The notes below the pieces were generated by a model that saw only the letters and a program-made list of their open reading frames with translations, was not told the DNA's origin and made no database searches. Shown here piece by piece: positions 11,259 to 23,439 of a stretch of 64,000 nucleotides of DNA. The translations under genes were made by a program, and so were the position numbers. This DNA is from Pegea sp. RAD2-039 (Eukaryota > Chordata > Thaliacea > Salpida > Salpidae). Position 1 is the stretch's first letter. Each line of letters begins with the position of its first letter. The stretch is from NCBI GenBank assembly GCA_034620365.1, contig JAQGEQ010000326.1, positions 124,001 to 188,000 on the forward strand, read 5' to 3'.

Positions 11259-12388
11259 CTATGGTTTATGGACGGTATGAGTCCTTTCATGAGTTACAAG
11301 ATTGGAATTTCGGGCGAATCGTCTTCCGCAAACACCACATTCATATGGCTTCTCACCAGTATGGGTTCTTTCATGACATTGAAGACTAAACCTATGCCCA
11401 AATTTTTTTTCACAAACAATGCATTCATATGGCTTCTCACCAGTATGAGTTCTTTCATGACATAGAAGACTGGAATTATGTGCAAATTTTTTTCCACAAG
11501 CAATACATTCATATGGTTTCTCACCAGTATGAGTTCTTTCATGAATTGAAAGATTGGAATTATGTTCAAATTTTCTTTCACAAACAATACATTCATATGG
11601 CTTCTCAACAGTATGGCTTCGTTCATGACTTAACAAATAGGTGTTTCGACTAAACTTTCTTTCACAAACAATACATTCATATGGCTTCTCATCAGTATGA
11701 GTTCTTTCATGACGTAACAAATTGGTTTTTTGACTGAATTTTCTTTCACAAACAATACATTCATATGGTTTCTCACCAGTATGAGTTCTTTCATGGCATA
11801 ACAAATTGGTTTTTTGACTGAATTTTCTTTCACAAACAATACATTCATATGGTTTCTCACCAGTATGAGTTCTTTCATGATTTAAAAGACTAGATTTATG
11901 ACTAAATTTTCTTTCACAAACAACACATTCATATGGCTTCTCGCCATTATGAGTTCTCTCATGACCTAACAAATGGTGTTTTCGACTAAACTTTCTTTCA
12001 CAAACTATACATTCATATGGTTTCTTGCCAGTATGAGTTCTTTCATGATAAACAAGCTGAGATTTGTATTTAAATTTCTTGTTACAGTCTAAGCATTCAT
12101 ATTTGATTTTGAAATTAGATGACTGTATATTTTCTTCATCATTTTCTTTCCCTTTGAATGCTTTTTTATTGCTGTTAGTCTCTTTATAAGGAAGACTTGT
12201 AGTTGTTGGAATTTCTTTAGTAATATTTAAACTAGTTTGATCAACATGACTTTTATACAAGCTATATACTCCACCAGAAGTATTTACCAAATTTTCTTTT
12301 CTGCAATTTCATTATTAAAAGTTTTCTCATCATTATCTGATGACAGTTTTCTTTTTCGTGCAAATTTGCTGCCTTGTATCAAGTTCAT
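11259..12388 (-). pseudogene. C2H2 zinc-finger gene, 10 fingers, broken by a 1-nt deletion (N1/A type)
   Basis: The conserved ATG is at 12388-12386, 15 nt after a TTCTTCAG acceptor. Compared with the gene at 48455-49417, one base is missing from an A/T run near 12289-12293, so the N-terminal frame hits TAA at 12284-12286 after about 36 codons. The rest stays open for ten fingers but contains no ATG, so reinitiation could not easily rescue it. Total length 1130 nt is one less than the 1131 nt of the ten-finger paralogues. Helices in order: [90 protein letters not shown]. The tail is TVHKP then stop. The intact finger frame suggests recent loss, or a sequencing error in the homopolymer. The 5' half resembles the B gene at 48455 while the 3' end is A type. 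Confidence 0.82.
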
Positions 12389-12403
12389 TTTCAATTTAAT
12401 AGG

Positions 12404-13320
12404 CTGAAGAAAAAAAAATTGTTAATTTTAAAATGTGCATATAAAATAATTTTAGTTTTAAGTGATATATAATTTTTATATGATATATAAAGTTTGTTTA
12501 CTAATGATAACAATCAAGTTTTTATCATGTTTTGTAAAAGTCTTAGCCAGAAACTTATGATGTTCTATATACATACTTTTATTAAAAACGAATTTGAAGA
12601 ACAATTTTTTGTAAACTTTAGCAGGTATTTTCACAAATTGTTGGTTATAGTTCAATATTTAGGCAACAAAACATCCAATTCTATAATAAATAAATAGAAA
12701 TAAATTCTTCTATAGAAAAGGCATTATTATTTTACATGTAGCAGTTACGAGGGCAAAACACGTTTGCTTGTGATAATGATAACATGAGTTCAGAAACTAA
12801 AAATTAAAAAGTACTTTAAAAATATAAGATTTAACAGTGTTTAAAATAGATCAACAAGATGTTAAACCTTTATTTTACAGATTTTAATCTTCAGTTATTT
12901 ATCTCATATTCAAGTGTAAGGTCCTCAATAGAATTCACTTGTATGATGTTACATTAATAATGAGCAACGATTAATCAAAAAATATATCAAACTATTTCTA
13001 GTTATTTTTAATTACATATATACTTAGTTATGTTTATATATATATTTTATATTTTAATTATAGTTAAAGAATATTTTAATGAAAATTCGAGAGTTGATAT
13101 TGACTTATTGAATTTACATTATAATTAATTTTAAAATGATAAGTTCAACTTAAAAAAATACATATTTAAATATCATGGAAATGTATACTGAATTTATAAC
13201 TTACAAGCCAATATAAACGAACAAAAATTGACTTAAACTCTAATATTTTGACATTTAGAAACATTTACTACAAATTTTTATTTTAAAAAAGTTTGAAAGA
13301 TTAATGTTTAAACGCAATAC
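12404..13320 (-). other. candidate 5'-UTR intron of 11259-12388
   Basis: Donor-like ACAG/GTATTG (GT at 13320-13319) and acceptor TTCTTCAG ending at 12404 bound 917 nt. TATAAAAA on the minus strand lies at 12480-12473. The small plus-strand frame at 12494-12697 is a chance frame on the non-coding strand. Confidence 0.42.
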
Positions 13321-13620
13321 CTGTAAATACTTCACAAAAATCAATACTAGCAATTGTCTTATAAAATTAAGCAAGCTACATAAGTTTACAAAATATCAAA
13401 AATCATTCAGGATTTTCTAACACCAATCGATTTTCTATATTGGTATTAAGTTTACAAGTAACTAAAGGAGGCAAACGAGAGAAACCAAAGCTTATAACTT
13501 ATAATAAGTTATGATAATATATATAACACAAATGACGTTACCAAACATATAAACTTTTGGTCAAAGTCTTCTTAGGAATATAGATATATGTTTGAATTAT
13601 AAAAGTGATTTATTAATCTT
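13321..13620 (-). promoter_or_regulatory. upstream module (P), copy 3
   Basis: Inverted copy with TGACGTTACCA at 13533-13543 beside ATATATAT, and the CT-rich block (as its purine complement) near 13455-13490. It serves, by position, the broken gene at 11259-12388. Confidence 0.5.
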
Positions 13621-13869
13621 CAAAACAGTTGAGAGAAATTATAATTTTGAAAGCAATGTTGGAAATAATAAATTGTTTGTATGTAAATTATGATGACAGA
13701 ATCAAAGTTCTAGAAGCTTCTGCTGTTTGTGTTTTGTAGCTTGTTGATTATTATTTTGATGCTTTTACTGCTTTGCTATTAATATTTGTTGTGCATTAAA
13801 ATTTTTCAGCAATATTGAGTAACTGCAAATCTAAACTTCTTAACAGGCTATGTTAATTCTAGGGCAGAA

Positions 13870-14900
13870 TTTAATTCAGTGATATTCTACATTTTTAAGA
13901 GCTTTGAAAATGAAATTATATTAGTGGACTTGAAATCGAGGTGTCTTAGGAGAAATTTTAAAGTAAATTTTTAAATAGTCAAGATGTTTTTTCTAATAAA
14001 ATAGACCTTTACTAATGAATTAGAAAAGTTTTATTAGAAAAATAATCACTGAAACCAGTTAACAATTTAGTGGATATCATTTAACTTTTTCTTTATTTTA
14101 ATTTAGTTTATTATTTTTAAATAGTTTTAAATATTTATAATAGTCCTTAAATAACCCTTCATTTTTACAATCATTCAACATTTAAACAACTCCTAACTTA
14201 CTGATTATGTCATCAGTATTTTTTGAAACAATCTCATTTGATAATGGTTGAAATAGAATACTGATGTTTTGTTAATTAAACATCCCCTTTACAACAAGTT
14301 TGCCATGAAATTCATAATATGAGTTAGCCACACAAATAGCTGATGGTATCACATACTTGCTTCGTTGTCATATGATTGCTGGTCATTTGGCCGTTAAAGA
14401 ACCGACAGCAGATGCAATGCTTGTAATTGAATGTTATGAATATTTGGCCACTCATACAAGAGATTTGATAAGCGCAATTTTTTTCAAAGTTTTTCAATGC
14501 ATTTTTTAAATAATTTTACAAAAATGACAAAAAATAAATTTAATAAAAATGATAGGAAATTTTGGATGTGTATTTCGAAAAAAAAACTTTGAAATTTAAA
14601 AACTTAAATTAGTAATTCAAATTTGAAATAATCATTTTTGTTTTAATTGATTAAATCTAAATATACAAATTCAAATTGAAAACTTGATACTACGATGAAA
14701 GACTGTTTAAAAATTATTTTTCCGAATGGTGTCATCCTGGAGTTATTTTGGTTTTTTTATTGGTATTAGTAACTATACATATTTGTTTTTATTATTTATT
14801 CTTTACAATCGGTACTAGTTAGTAGATCAATGAAACAATTTAACTATTTAATCATTGGTTCGAGAGTTAGGATATTCGAAAGTTTATTTAAAATTTATTG
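13870..14900 (+). repeat. dispersed block containing repeat R
   Basis: About 13870-14460 is closely matched at 43330-43920 and more loosely at 52990-53460. The GC-richer R core lies at about 14280-14470. The stretch 14500-14800 resembles the central spacer at 25870-26110. No gene is seen. Confidence 0.55.
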
Positions 14901-15640
14901 ACAATCTTATTTCTTTTACAAAAGGTGATAAATAAACGAAACTGTAAAGTTTTATGTTTTGAGTTTTGATTTGAATTTTTTTTAATTAACTATAAATTCA
15001 TTTTTATGGAATCCATAGATTCTCTAACAGCCAGATAACCACAAATATTAAACTGAATTCAAGATGAAAAAAAAGAAACCTTTATTGATATAATTACTTA
15101 TGTCTTACAAAACGGTCACTATAGATTAGAAGAAGGTTTTATTGCTAAACAATAAAAAAAATTATTAGATTTAAAGAAAATATATTCATAATAGGAATAA
15201 TTTCAATTTATTGATTTTTGACAGATAGCATATAATGATAAGAATTTTGATAATTAACAATCTAAAAGCTGCTAATTTAATATTCGAGAGTTTAAATAAA
15301 TTCTTCTCATTGTTGAAAAATTTGCCTAATTTATTAAATATTGAAATTACTTTGTCTAATAAAGAATGTTTCTTTAAAGTAATTACATTCATTTAATTGC
15401 ATTCAAGTAATATTGAAAAAAACTTGTATTGTATATTTTACTCATAAATTGCAGCTCCATTGATTGAAAAAATTCTTATCAATATGAAAATATTGCAAAA
15501 ATAAATAAGAAAAATTTTACATTCCAAAATATTTTCTGCATGTTCTCATAATGAATACATTAAAGTGATTTTAAACTGAATTCTTTTATTTCAACTTATA
15601 GCTTATAAAATAAAAATATTTTGATTACTTTATTTATACT
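14900..15640. other. intergenic, no gene seen
   Basis: AT-rich. The 68-codon minus-strand frame at 15186-15392 is dominated by Leu, Ile, Lys and Asn, as expected of chance frames at this composition, and has no paralogue that I see in the window. Confidence 0.4.
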
Positions 15641-17000
15641 TAAAGACAATTCTCTGTTAATAAAATTTGAAGCTTGAGCTAGTTTCATAAAATCATCACA
15701 AAAAAATTGTGTTTGAAAACGTTATGTGTGACGTAATCAAAAAAACATTATTTTCCAATATATTCAAATAATGCGAAGTATAATTCACTACTAATATATA
15801 ATTATATAAATAATAAGTAAGTATATAATATTATATAATAACTATAAAACTAAATTTAATCAACTGTTTTCATAAAATACTTAAATAAGTTTAAAATAAC
15901 ATTAGTAAGATTAAAGAAAAATATTATCTAACAAATTCTACCATGTCAATTAATTAAGAGTCAGAGAAAAACTGACCTTAACAATTTATTTGCAGTTTGT
16001 CTCACTTTTATTGGAATTTCTTTTATTAGACTGTAAATCAAAAAATATTGTCAAATAATATTAGATTTTAATATTTATTTTTCAGCCACAACATGTCGCT
16101 GTAATAATTTTATTTTCATATTTTGTAAAATTGTAAATTTCTCCTTAGATCTGTTTGATAAATAGTCTAAGACTTTGAACTTGAAAGACTTTATTTTTTA
16201 ATATTTGTAAAAATTTTATTCAAACTAATATAAATATCTTTATATAAAAAATATGTTTAGTTTTAACGAATTAATTGAAAAATTTAAACTCAAAAGTATT
16301 TTGCACCTAGAAAAAAGATACAGTCTTCTATAAGATTGATGTCAGAGAAATAAAGTTTGTCTAACAATTTTCAATAAATCAAACTTATAGAGAAAAAGAA
16401 AAGTTTGAAAAAGTACTTTCCTCCTGACAAATACTAGATCGAAAGAAATTAATAAAAGAAAGAACTATTTTTTCATTCAACAAATTGCTCAGCTAATTTA
16501 CCTCCACACTAGCATTATTTTGAAATCGACAATCTGTCGATAAACTTTATAAGAAATTGAATTTCTGAAAATATATTATTTTCAACTCTTGTTGTTAATA
16601 AAACCTTTAAATTTGAATATAATAATCGTAATATTGGTAGACTACCATTAGTATATTTGTAATAAATTTATTATTTCACTTAGTTGTTTTATAAAAGTTT
16701 TTTTCTTTCTAGTCTTTGATAAACTTTTTGTAGAAAATTAATTTAATTAAGTAAAAAAAGTAATTTAAAATTGTTGTCAAAGGAAAACATTTTGTAAGAG
16801 TTCTAAATAAATCAAAGTTATAAAAGAGAAAGTAATTATTAAAATTAACTTTTGTTTTGACAATTAATAGATGGAAAGAGATGATAGTCAAAGAATTATT
16901 ATGGAACAGTAGACGTATTAGGTCTTGAAAACGAGCAGGATTTTGAAATAGACAACTTGTAGACATGTATAAATTTATTAACCAGCCAATAAATTTCATA
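15640..17000. repeat. dispersed block with degenerate ~430-bp tandem halves
   Basis: About 15640-16700 is the inverse of 27430-28440, and part matches 44770-45120 inverted. Within it, about 16330-16560 and 16780-17000 look like diverged tandem copies of one unit. The first carries the perfect palindrome TCGACAATCTGTCGA at 16526-16540. An ATG-started minus-strand frame of 96 codons at 16709-16999 resembles the one at 18611-18877, but the sister half at 16330-16560 is full of stops, so I do not call a gene. Confidence 0.5.
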
Positions 17001-17440
17001 TTCTTTTAATTTCGATTAATACTCTTGAAGAAAGTATCATTTTAGTTTGTTAATATTTAATATTGGTTATTAATGATAATTTTATTTGAATTATCTTATC
17101 TCTTTATTTAGCTGTTAGATCAAAATATTAATCTTTCTTTTCAGTATTTTTACTTTATCAAACAAATCGTCGCCACAGACTGCAAAGGTTCTGGTTCACT
17201 GATTTCTATTTATAAAATTATTTGAGAATTTAGTCAATATATTCGATGTTATGATTTTGCTAAAATTATTTTAAATGTTTTATTAAGCTTATTAATTTTA
17301 ATGCTAGGTTTGATAAAAACTTACAAATACCTACAATGTATAAAAAGAGAAGGATAATTTTGATTTATATTTTTTAGTCTTTAATATTAATAAGTATTTG
17401 ATTTGATTTTCCTACAAATCTTATCATAATTTAAATTTTT
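17000..17440. other. intergenic, no gene seen
   Basis: AT-rich sequence with no supportable reading frame or structured element. The part just beyond 17000 resembles 18880-18920. Confidence 0.4.
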
Positions 17441-18300
17441 TAAATTGTTTGTATATCTTATCATAAGTAAATGTTCTTCTTGTTTCTATCCTTATTTTTC
17501 TTCTAAATATTATTCTTATTATTATTCTTCTTGTATTTATTCTTTCTTCTTGTATGTTCTATCATTATTATATATGTTATAAGAACTTAGTTTAATTTTT
17601 AAAAACTAATTCAAATCTAAAATTTTTTATTTTGTGTAACTAAAACCACTTTTCTATATAATTAGAACAATTTATTTAACGATTTTTTAATATTAATTGT
17701 TTTAGTCGTAAAAGTTGACGCTAGACGTCGCTGATGATAAATAACTTTAAAAACTTTGCATTGCTTCAGGCTATGTTCTTGTATAGTTTTTTCAACTCAG
17801 TAATTCATTAAGTTAAAAAAGAAAGTATTAAGTTGAATTCTGTATCTAAGATTTTTGCAGAAGTAAAAGTTCTATATTAGATATTACTTCATCAGTATCT
17901 TTGATATTTGCACTGCTTAGTTATTTTAATTCTGATACACAATTTAAGTTGATCAAAATTAGCTAATAGAGTGTTTCACTGAATTAAAAAAACCTAAAAA
18001 AACCTATAAATTAATATCACATAAGTTTTTTAACTAAGTGTAAGGTTTAAAAAGAAGTAAAAAAGCTGACCCTATAATAGTTTTATTTCATATTTTGTAA
18101 AATTATAATTTTTGTATTCTTAGATCTGTTAGATTAATATTCTAGCTCACACACTTTGAATTTACAACAAAAGTATTATGCAACTATCAGTAAGTTATAA
18201 TCTTCTATAAGACTAATGTCAAAGAAATAAAGTTTGTCTCAAAAATTTTAATAAATGAAACATTTAGAGAAAAATAAAAGTTTACAAAAATAATTTCCTC
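17440..18300 (+). repeat. dispersed repeat, copy 1 (inverse of 43930-44760)
   Basis: Includes a pyrimidine-rich stretch with TTCTTCTTG-like words (17470-17560) and the GC-richer GACGCTAGACGTCGCTGATG near 17718. The same order appears inverted at 44430-44760. No reading frame is conserved. Confidence 0.6.
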
Positions 18301-18960
18301 CGGAGAAATACTAGATTGAATGAAATTCGTAAAGCAGAGAAATAGTTATCAAGTTATTGCACAGCTATGAAAGCTTTTTTCCTTCAACATTTTGGAATCG
18401 ACAATCTGTCGATGAGCATTAAAAGGATTTGACATTCTGCAAAATATTATTTTCAACTCATGCCATTAATACCAACATTTGAAAATACATTCAATCACAC
18501 AACGTATTTAATATATAAGATTTATCAATTTTTCTTGTTCTTAAACGGTGGTTTAATTTCCAAAATAAACTGAAGAGAAGAGAAAATAGCTTCAAAAAAA
18601 GTCAGAAACTTTAACAGCTTTTTATTTTTGAAACTAAATTCAAGGAGTAGAAATATTTAGAAATTCTTCTCAAAAGAAAACATTTTGTAACAGTTCTAAA
18701 TAAACTAACATTATAAAGGAGAAAGTAATTAATAAAATTGACTTTTGTTTTGACAAATATTAGATCGAAAGAGATGATAGTAAAAGAAGTATTATGAAAC
18801 ATTATTACTTCTTTGAAACGCGGTAGATTTTGAAATAAACAATTTATAGAATATATAAATTTATTATTGGGTATCATTTTACTTCGTTAATTTTTGATAT
18901 TAGTTAATAATGATAATTTTATTTGAATTATCTTATTTTCCTTTGTACTTTCTTTGTTAT
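18180..18960. repeat. second degenerate tandem pair, related to 16300-17000
   Basis: Contains another perfect TCGACAATCTGTCGA palindrome at 18398-18412. An 88-codon minus-strand frame with an ATG at 18611-18877 shares VKTKVNF and LFRTxTKCF with 16709-16999. These are probably fragments of one old mobile element. Confidence 0.45.
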
Positions 18961-19339
18961 TTAAACTGTTTTCTATCAAATAATTTTTGAAATCTAGTAA
19001 TGATGAGTAATTAATAATGACATCAACAAAACCTAATGTGACGTTATAAAGCTAAAATAAAATGAGGAAGAAAATAAAGCAAAGATGTAGGAATAATCAC
19101 AATGATGATGCTGATCACAAAAGATACTTTAGAGCTAATGATCAGTTTTTTAATTGTAGAAAGAATAAGGAACAATTGATTGGAGACATAATCTGCTCTT
19201 CATCAATCCTTAACTTGCACAAATAAATGATGAGAGCATTTTGATGAGATGACATCACACTCTTACTTGTTGGATGTTGCTATGAGAAAAGCAAATAAAA
19301 AAATAATAATCCAAACTATGAGAATACACTTTGACGTGT

Positions 19340-19990
19340 AATGATGACGTCACTAGATGATGATGACGACTTCATTTTAATATTTTGTCAAAATATTTGA
19401 GTATGAAGTTGTTTGTGATTTGATGACGTCACAAAACCACTTGTGACGTCATCATCATTATCGGATTCAATAACAAACTCACAAACGGATCATGACGTTA
19501 TCAGCATCATGCACTCCAACAAGTCTGAAATCAATGATGATGTCGCCAGTTCAAGAGTTGATGACGTCACTACAATCGGTTTTACCATGACTACACATGA
19601 TTGTTGTTTTCTGAGAAAGTCATATATGGTGATGAAGTCCTTTGATCTCGTAGTATGGTTACCTGTAATGACGTCACCAAGTAAAAGTTTAGGAAAGCTA
19701 CAGAAGGCGAAAGATCTTATAATTATATTGTGGTATGGTTGCTTGTAGTGACGTCATTAAGAAGAAGCATAGACAAGCTACAGAAGGCGAAAGAATTAAA
19801 CAGAACGTAAAATTATGTTGTGAACAAGTTTGACGTCATCAACTTGGATAGAAAAGAAGTAAAGTTAAATTTTGAACCAACAATTGATACATTGATAAAC
19901 GGATAGGATTGAGTGACGTCATCATCATCATCGATGTGATGAAAAATTGACTACGACATTATGATATTAATAATGACGTCATCAGTTTAT
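19340..19990. repeat. cluster of nine perfect CRE palindromes (TGACGTCA)
   Basis: Perfect TGACGTCA occurs at 19345, 19424, 19444, 19562, 19669, 19749, 19831, 19914 and 19974, with near matches at 19493 and around 20026-20110. Several intervals are close to 80 bp, and the segment from about 19650 to 19800 contains a clear ~80-bp direct repeat (CTACAGAAGGCGAAAGA twice). TGACGTCA is the CREB/ATF binding palindrome. The island is GC-richer than its surroundings and has no second copy in the window. The 101-codon frame at 19443-19748 starts at GTG and is not a gene. Confidence 0.85.
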
Positions 19991-22370
19991 TTTCATAAAA
20001 AAATTGAAATGGTGATAGCACCACGGGCGTCATTAATAATTTATAAATTTGTGCATTTACTTTAAAAACTAATCGAATTAGTCTACGTCATCATCATAAT
20101 CTAATCTGATGAGGTCATCAGTTTGAAAACTTTGATGTAACTGAAATTGATATATTATTTATATTATTTGATAACATCAAATTAGAAAATCTGTCTAAAG
20201 AACTTAACTGAACAAAGTTCTTAAAAAACTTTAAGTTATTTTAAAAAATTATATAAAAAGTAAAATAAAATAATTGGGAAAAAATGAAATTGAGTTAAGT
20301 ATAATAATATTCTTCGTAAGAAAAATTTTTTCTCTTAAAATTGAACCAACAAACACTAAATTGAAGCAAGTTTATAAAAACCATAAAAGTTATTAAAAAA
20401 TGTTTCTGAAATGTATTTTTTCTGAAAATTGGAAATTGTTTTTATATTTTGAAGTTGAATTATTTTCAACGATTCTTAACTGTTCAATCTTTTAAAGGTT
20501 TTTCTAATCTGTTTCATGAGTTTCATCCATCAAAAAAGATTTAATGAAAAATTTTATAAGAAATTGTTAATAAAAAAAAATCGTTGTTTAAAACGATGAA
20601 GGCAAATTAATTGTTTAATAAAAATATTTAAAATTACTCATACTGAGTTCAATCGAAAAATTGTTCAATGACAAAATTAATTTTATTCAAATCCAAAGAA
20701 TAATCGTTAAGATTAAAATAATTTTTTACAAACTACGGAGTCAACAATATTGAACTGATAATGATTGTATATTATGTGAGCACAACAAAGTTCAACAATT
20801 TATTTAAAGTAATATTGCAAAAACTATCAAAATTCTGATCACCAGTTGAAAAAGGTTATTTTGTTGAGAAAGTCTTAAAGGTTGTATCAGTTGATGGAAG
20901 CAAGCAGATGACGAAAAAGTTCTTTTGCTTTCATATAGCAACACGATGCAGTGACAAGAAATCAAATAATTTTAATTCATTAACCCAGTTTATTATTTTT
21001 GTTTCACTATCCTGAGTTTTTCCAATCAAAGAGATTTTCTTATATTTATTTATTATTAATTCATTAAATCAAGTTATATAGTAATAATTTATCAGCAATT
21101 TGGAGTCAAATTAAGTTGCAAATGTTACATTTCACTGACTTTGTTAATCTTAGTTAATTAATCTCCAGTTGATTTATTTTTTCATCAAGTTTAATTTATT
21201 ACACAAAAGTTCTGCTGAAAAACTCTTTTCTTTTAAAATATATTTAGAATATCTAGATATTCATATAACGATACCAAGAAGAATATCTTCTAGAGTATAT
21301 TCGTTTTTAATCGATCTTGTAACTGCTGATACTGAAACTATGTTTTAACTCTAAAATCAACAAAACTATTGAATTAGTAAGACTTCGGAAGCAATTTTCA
21401 TTGAAAAACTAAAAAGATAACTGTTAACTACGTATATTTTTGTAGTTGGACGAGGATATGAGAACTATATACTTTTATTGCTTTGAGAGTTGGCTTCGTT
21501 TATATTAGGAGAATCCATATAGCCATAAAAGGCATTTAAAGATGAATTCTTTTAAATATTATAGAAATAAGACAATGGGGGGAAGATTAACTACAGCGAA
21601 ACAAATTGTTAGAATATTGTGTTTTGTTGATTAGCAACAGATCTGACGTATAAATAATAAAACCAAATAGTTCGTAAAGATCTTATTTAATAAAAAAGTT
21701 TAAAATAAACTAACTGCTAAACAACCAGCAAAATATGGTTTATCTGATTTTTTTCCAAATTTAAAAAAGATTAAAAAGTCACTTAATTTTTTATCAACCT
21801 ATAATTGTAGGTTTGATGTAAACATTTGGGTAATAAATGACTCAGTGCTGTAGCAGATGAGAGTAGTTATGATGATTGAATTGTTGATAAAATGTATTAT
21901 TAAGATGAATTTATTTTTAATATGAAATGATAAAAAGAAACCCTTAAATTGAAAAATAGATAGTTTAACATCGAAACTTTAGTTTCTTGCAACTACACTC
22001 AAATGTAGTTGCATATCTCTACATTTATCTGCTAATGAAATCCTACTAAGAGATACTATTAACAACAAAAAATCTTAGATATCATAATAAAAATACTATA
22101 ATATAATTAATAATTATATATTAATATTATAATTAGTAATACTATAATTACTAATCTTTAAATTGTGATCCATTAGTAAGAAACATCTATTTATACATTA
22201 GTTTCTTTTGAATTATAAGCCTCGTTATAAATTATTAATATAGTTAATAAAGTCATGAATACCTAAAACATTCTCCTTTAAAATAGTTTGTATTTAAACA
22301 TATAAAAGAAATGTAAACAAATCATAAAGAAATATTAGAAAGTTTATCTTTTATCACAAAGTTAAATGGT
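19990..22370. other. intergenic, no gene seen
   Basis: AT-rich single-copy-looking DNA. A part near 21600-21950 resembles 54050-54300. I found no reading frame, RNA gene or mobile element that I can support. Confidence 0.45.
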
Positions 22371-22859
22371 TTTAAAAAACCTTATTAAGAGCTTTCTAGT
22401 AAAAATTATCGACCTCAGGCAAAAATTGAACTGTAATAATATCGTTTTTTTGGAAGTTTTTTCTCTTTTCAAACTAAATCTGAATTAAACTTTTTAGTAT
22501 AGAGTTTTCAGCTTAATATTATATGTGTTTTACATTATTAATATTTAAATTATTAATATTTAAAGGAAACTTCTAGAAAATTAATACTTTTATGTTGCTT
22601 TAAAAGAAACAAAAAAGGAATGCAAGCTGCATTAACAAACTCTCTTAATAAGTTTAGATTTGTAGTTATTCAATATTGATGAAAAATTTTAATGCACAAC
22701 AAATATTAATAGCAAAGCAGTAAAATCATCAAAATAATAATCGACAAGTTACAAAATCCAAACTGCAGAAACTTCTAGAACTTTGAATCTGTCATCATAA
22801 TTTACGTGCAAATATTTTTATGTTTCTAACATTGCTTTCAAAATTATGATTTCTACAAA

Positions 22860-23120
22860 CTTTTTTGAAGATCAATAAATCACTTTTATGAATTAAACAT
22901 ATATATATCTTGTTAAATATACTTAAACAGAATATGCTTGGTAACGTCAACTGTGTTGTATAAATTTCTCAAAGGGAGTGCTTTATTATCTTTTGCATCT
23001 TCTAGTTGATTGTAAGCTTAATGTGGATAAAATATTACAATTGGTGTTACATGATCCTGAATTGTTTTCGATGTCTTGTAATATTTTCTAGCTTGCTTAA
23101 TTTTATGAAAAATTGCTTTT
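22860..23120 (+). promoter_or_regulatory. upstream module (P), copy 4, diverged
   Basis: Retains ATATATAT, TGGTAACGTCA (22939-22949) and the following GTGTTGTATAAAT, but the donor-like GCAG/GTATTG seen in other copies is missing. It lies only about 320 bp from the gene at 23440. The upstream stretch 22370-22860 matches 2920-3440. Confidence 0.45.
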
Positions 23121-23439
23121 CTTTACTATTTTATAGTTTTAAAAGTTTAAAAGGCTACGATCATTTTGTTTTTATAGAGTTCATTTTAAATACTATTATG
23201 TATGTGAAACATGATAAACTTATGGTTTAGCCTTCTAGAAAACTTTTGTTTAAGTGTGAATGGTTTACTGTAACAATTTGTATACAAACTTTATCACATG
23301 AAATAAATTAATAAGGAATATAACTCTGTATGAAAATCTTTAAATTAACTATGTATTGTTTCATTAGTATTTTTTTAATTTGTAATAAACGTTTTAATTA
23401 TGAAAATTTAATTTTTTAATTCAGATTATTAAGTAAACA

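Noticed and set aside
11294-11626. Long frames made of [20 protein letters not shown] repeats (also 11630-11878, 31675-31875, 40747-41331, 51882-52076, 62612-62944)
   Set aside because: They are the shifted frame of the finger arrays: the 84-bp finger period makes the alternative frame repetitive and stop-poor. The true frame has the zinc ligands.
16709-16999. ATG-started minus-strand frame similar to 18611-18877
   Set aside because: The sister tandem half near 16330-16560 is full of stops, composition is as expected of AT-rich noise, and there is no acceptor or polyadenylation context. Kept only as a repeat.
19443-19748. 101-codon frame in the CRE island
   Set aside because: It begins with GTG and runs through tandem TGACGTCA repeats; its Asp/Ser/Thr-rich composition follows from the repeat units.
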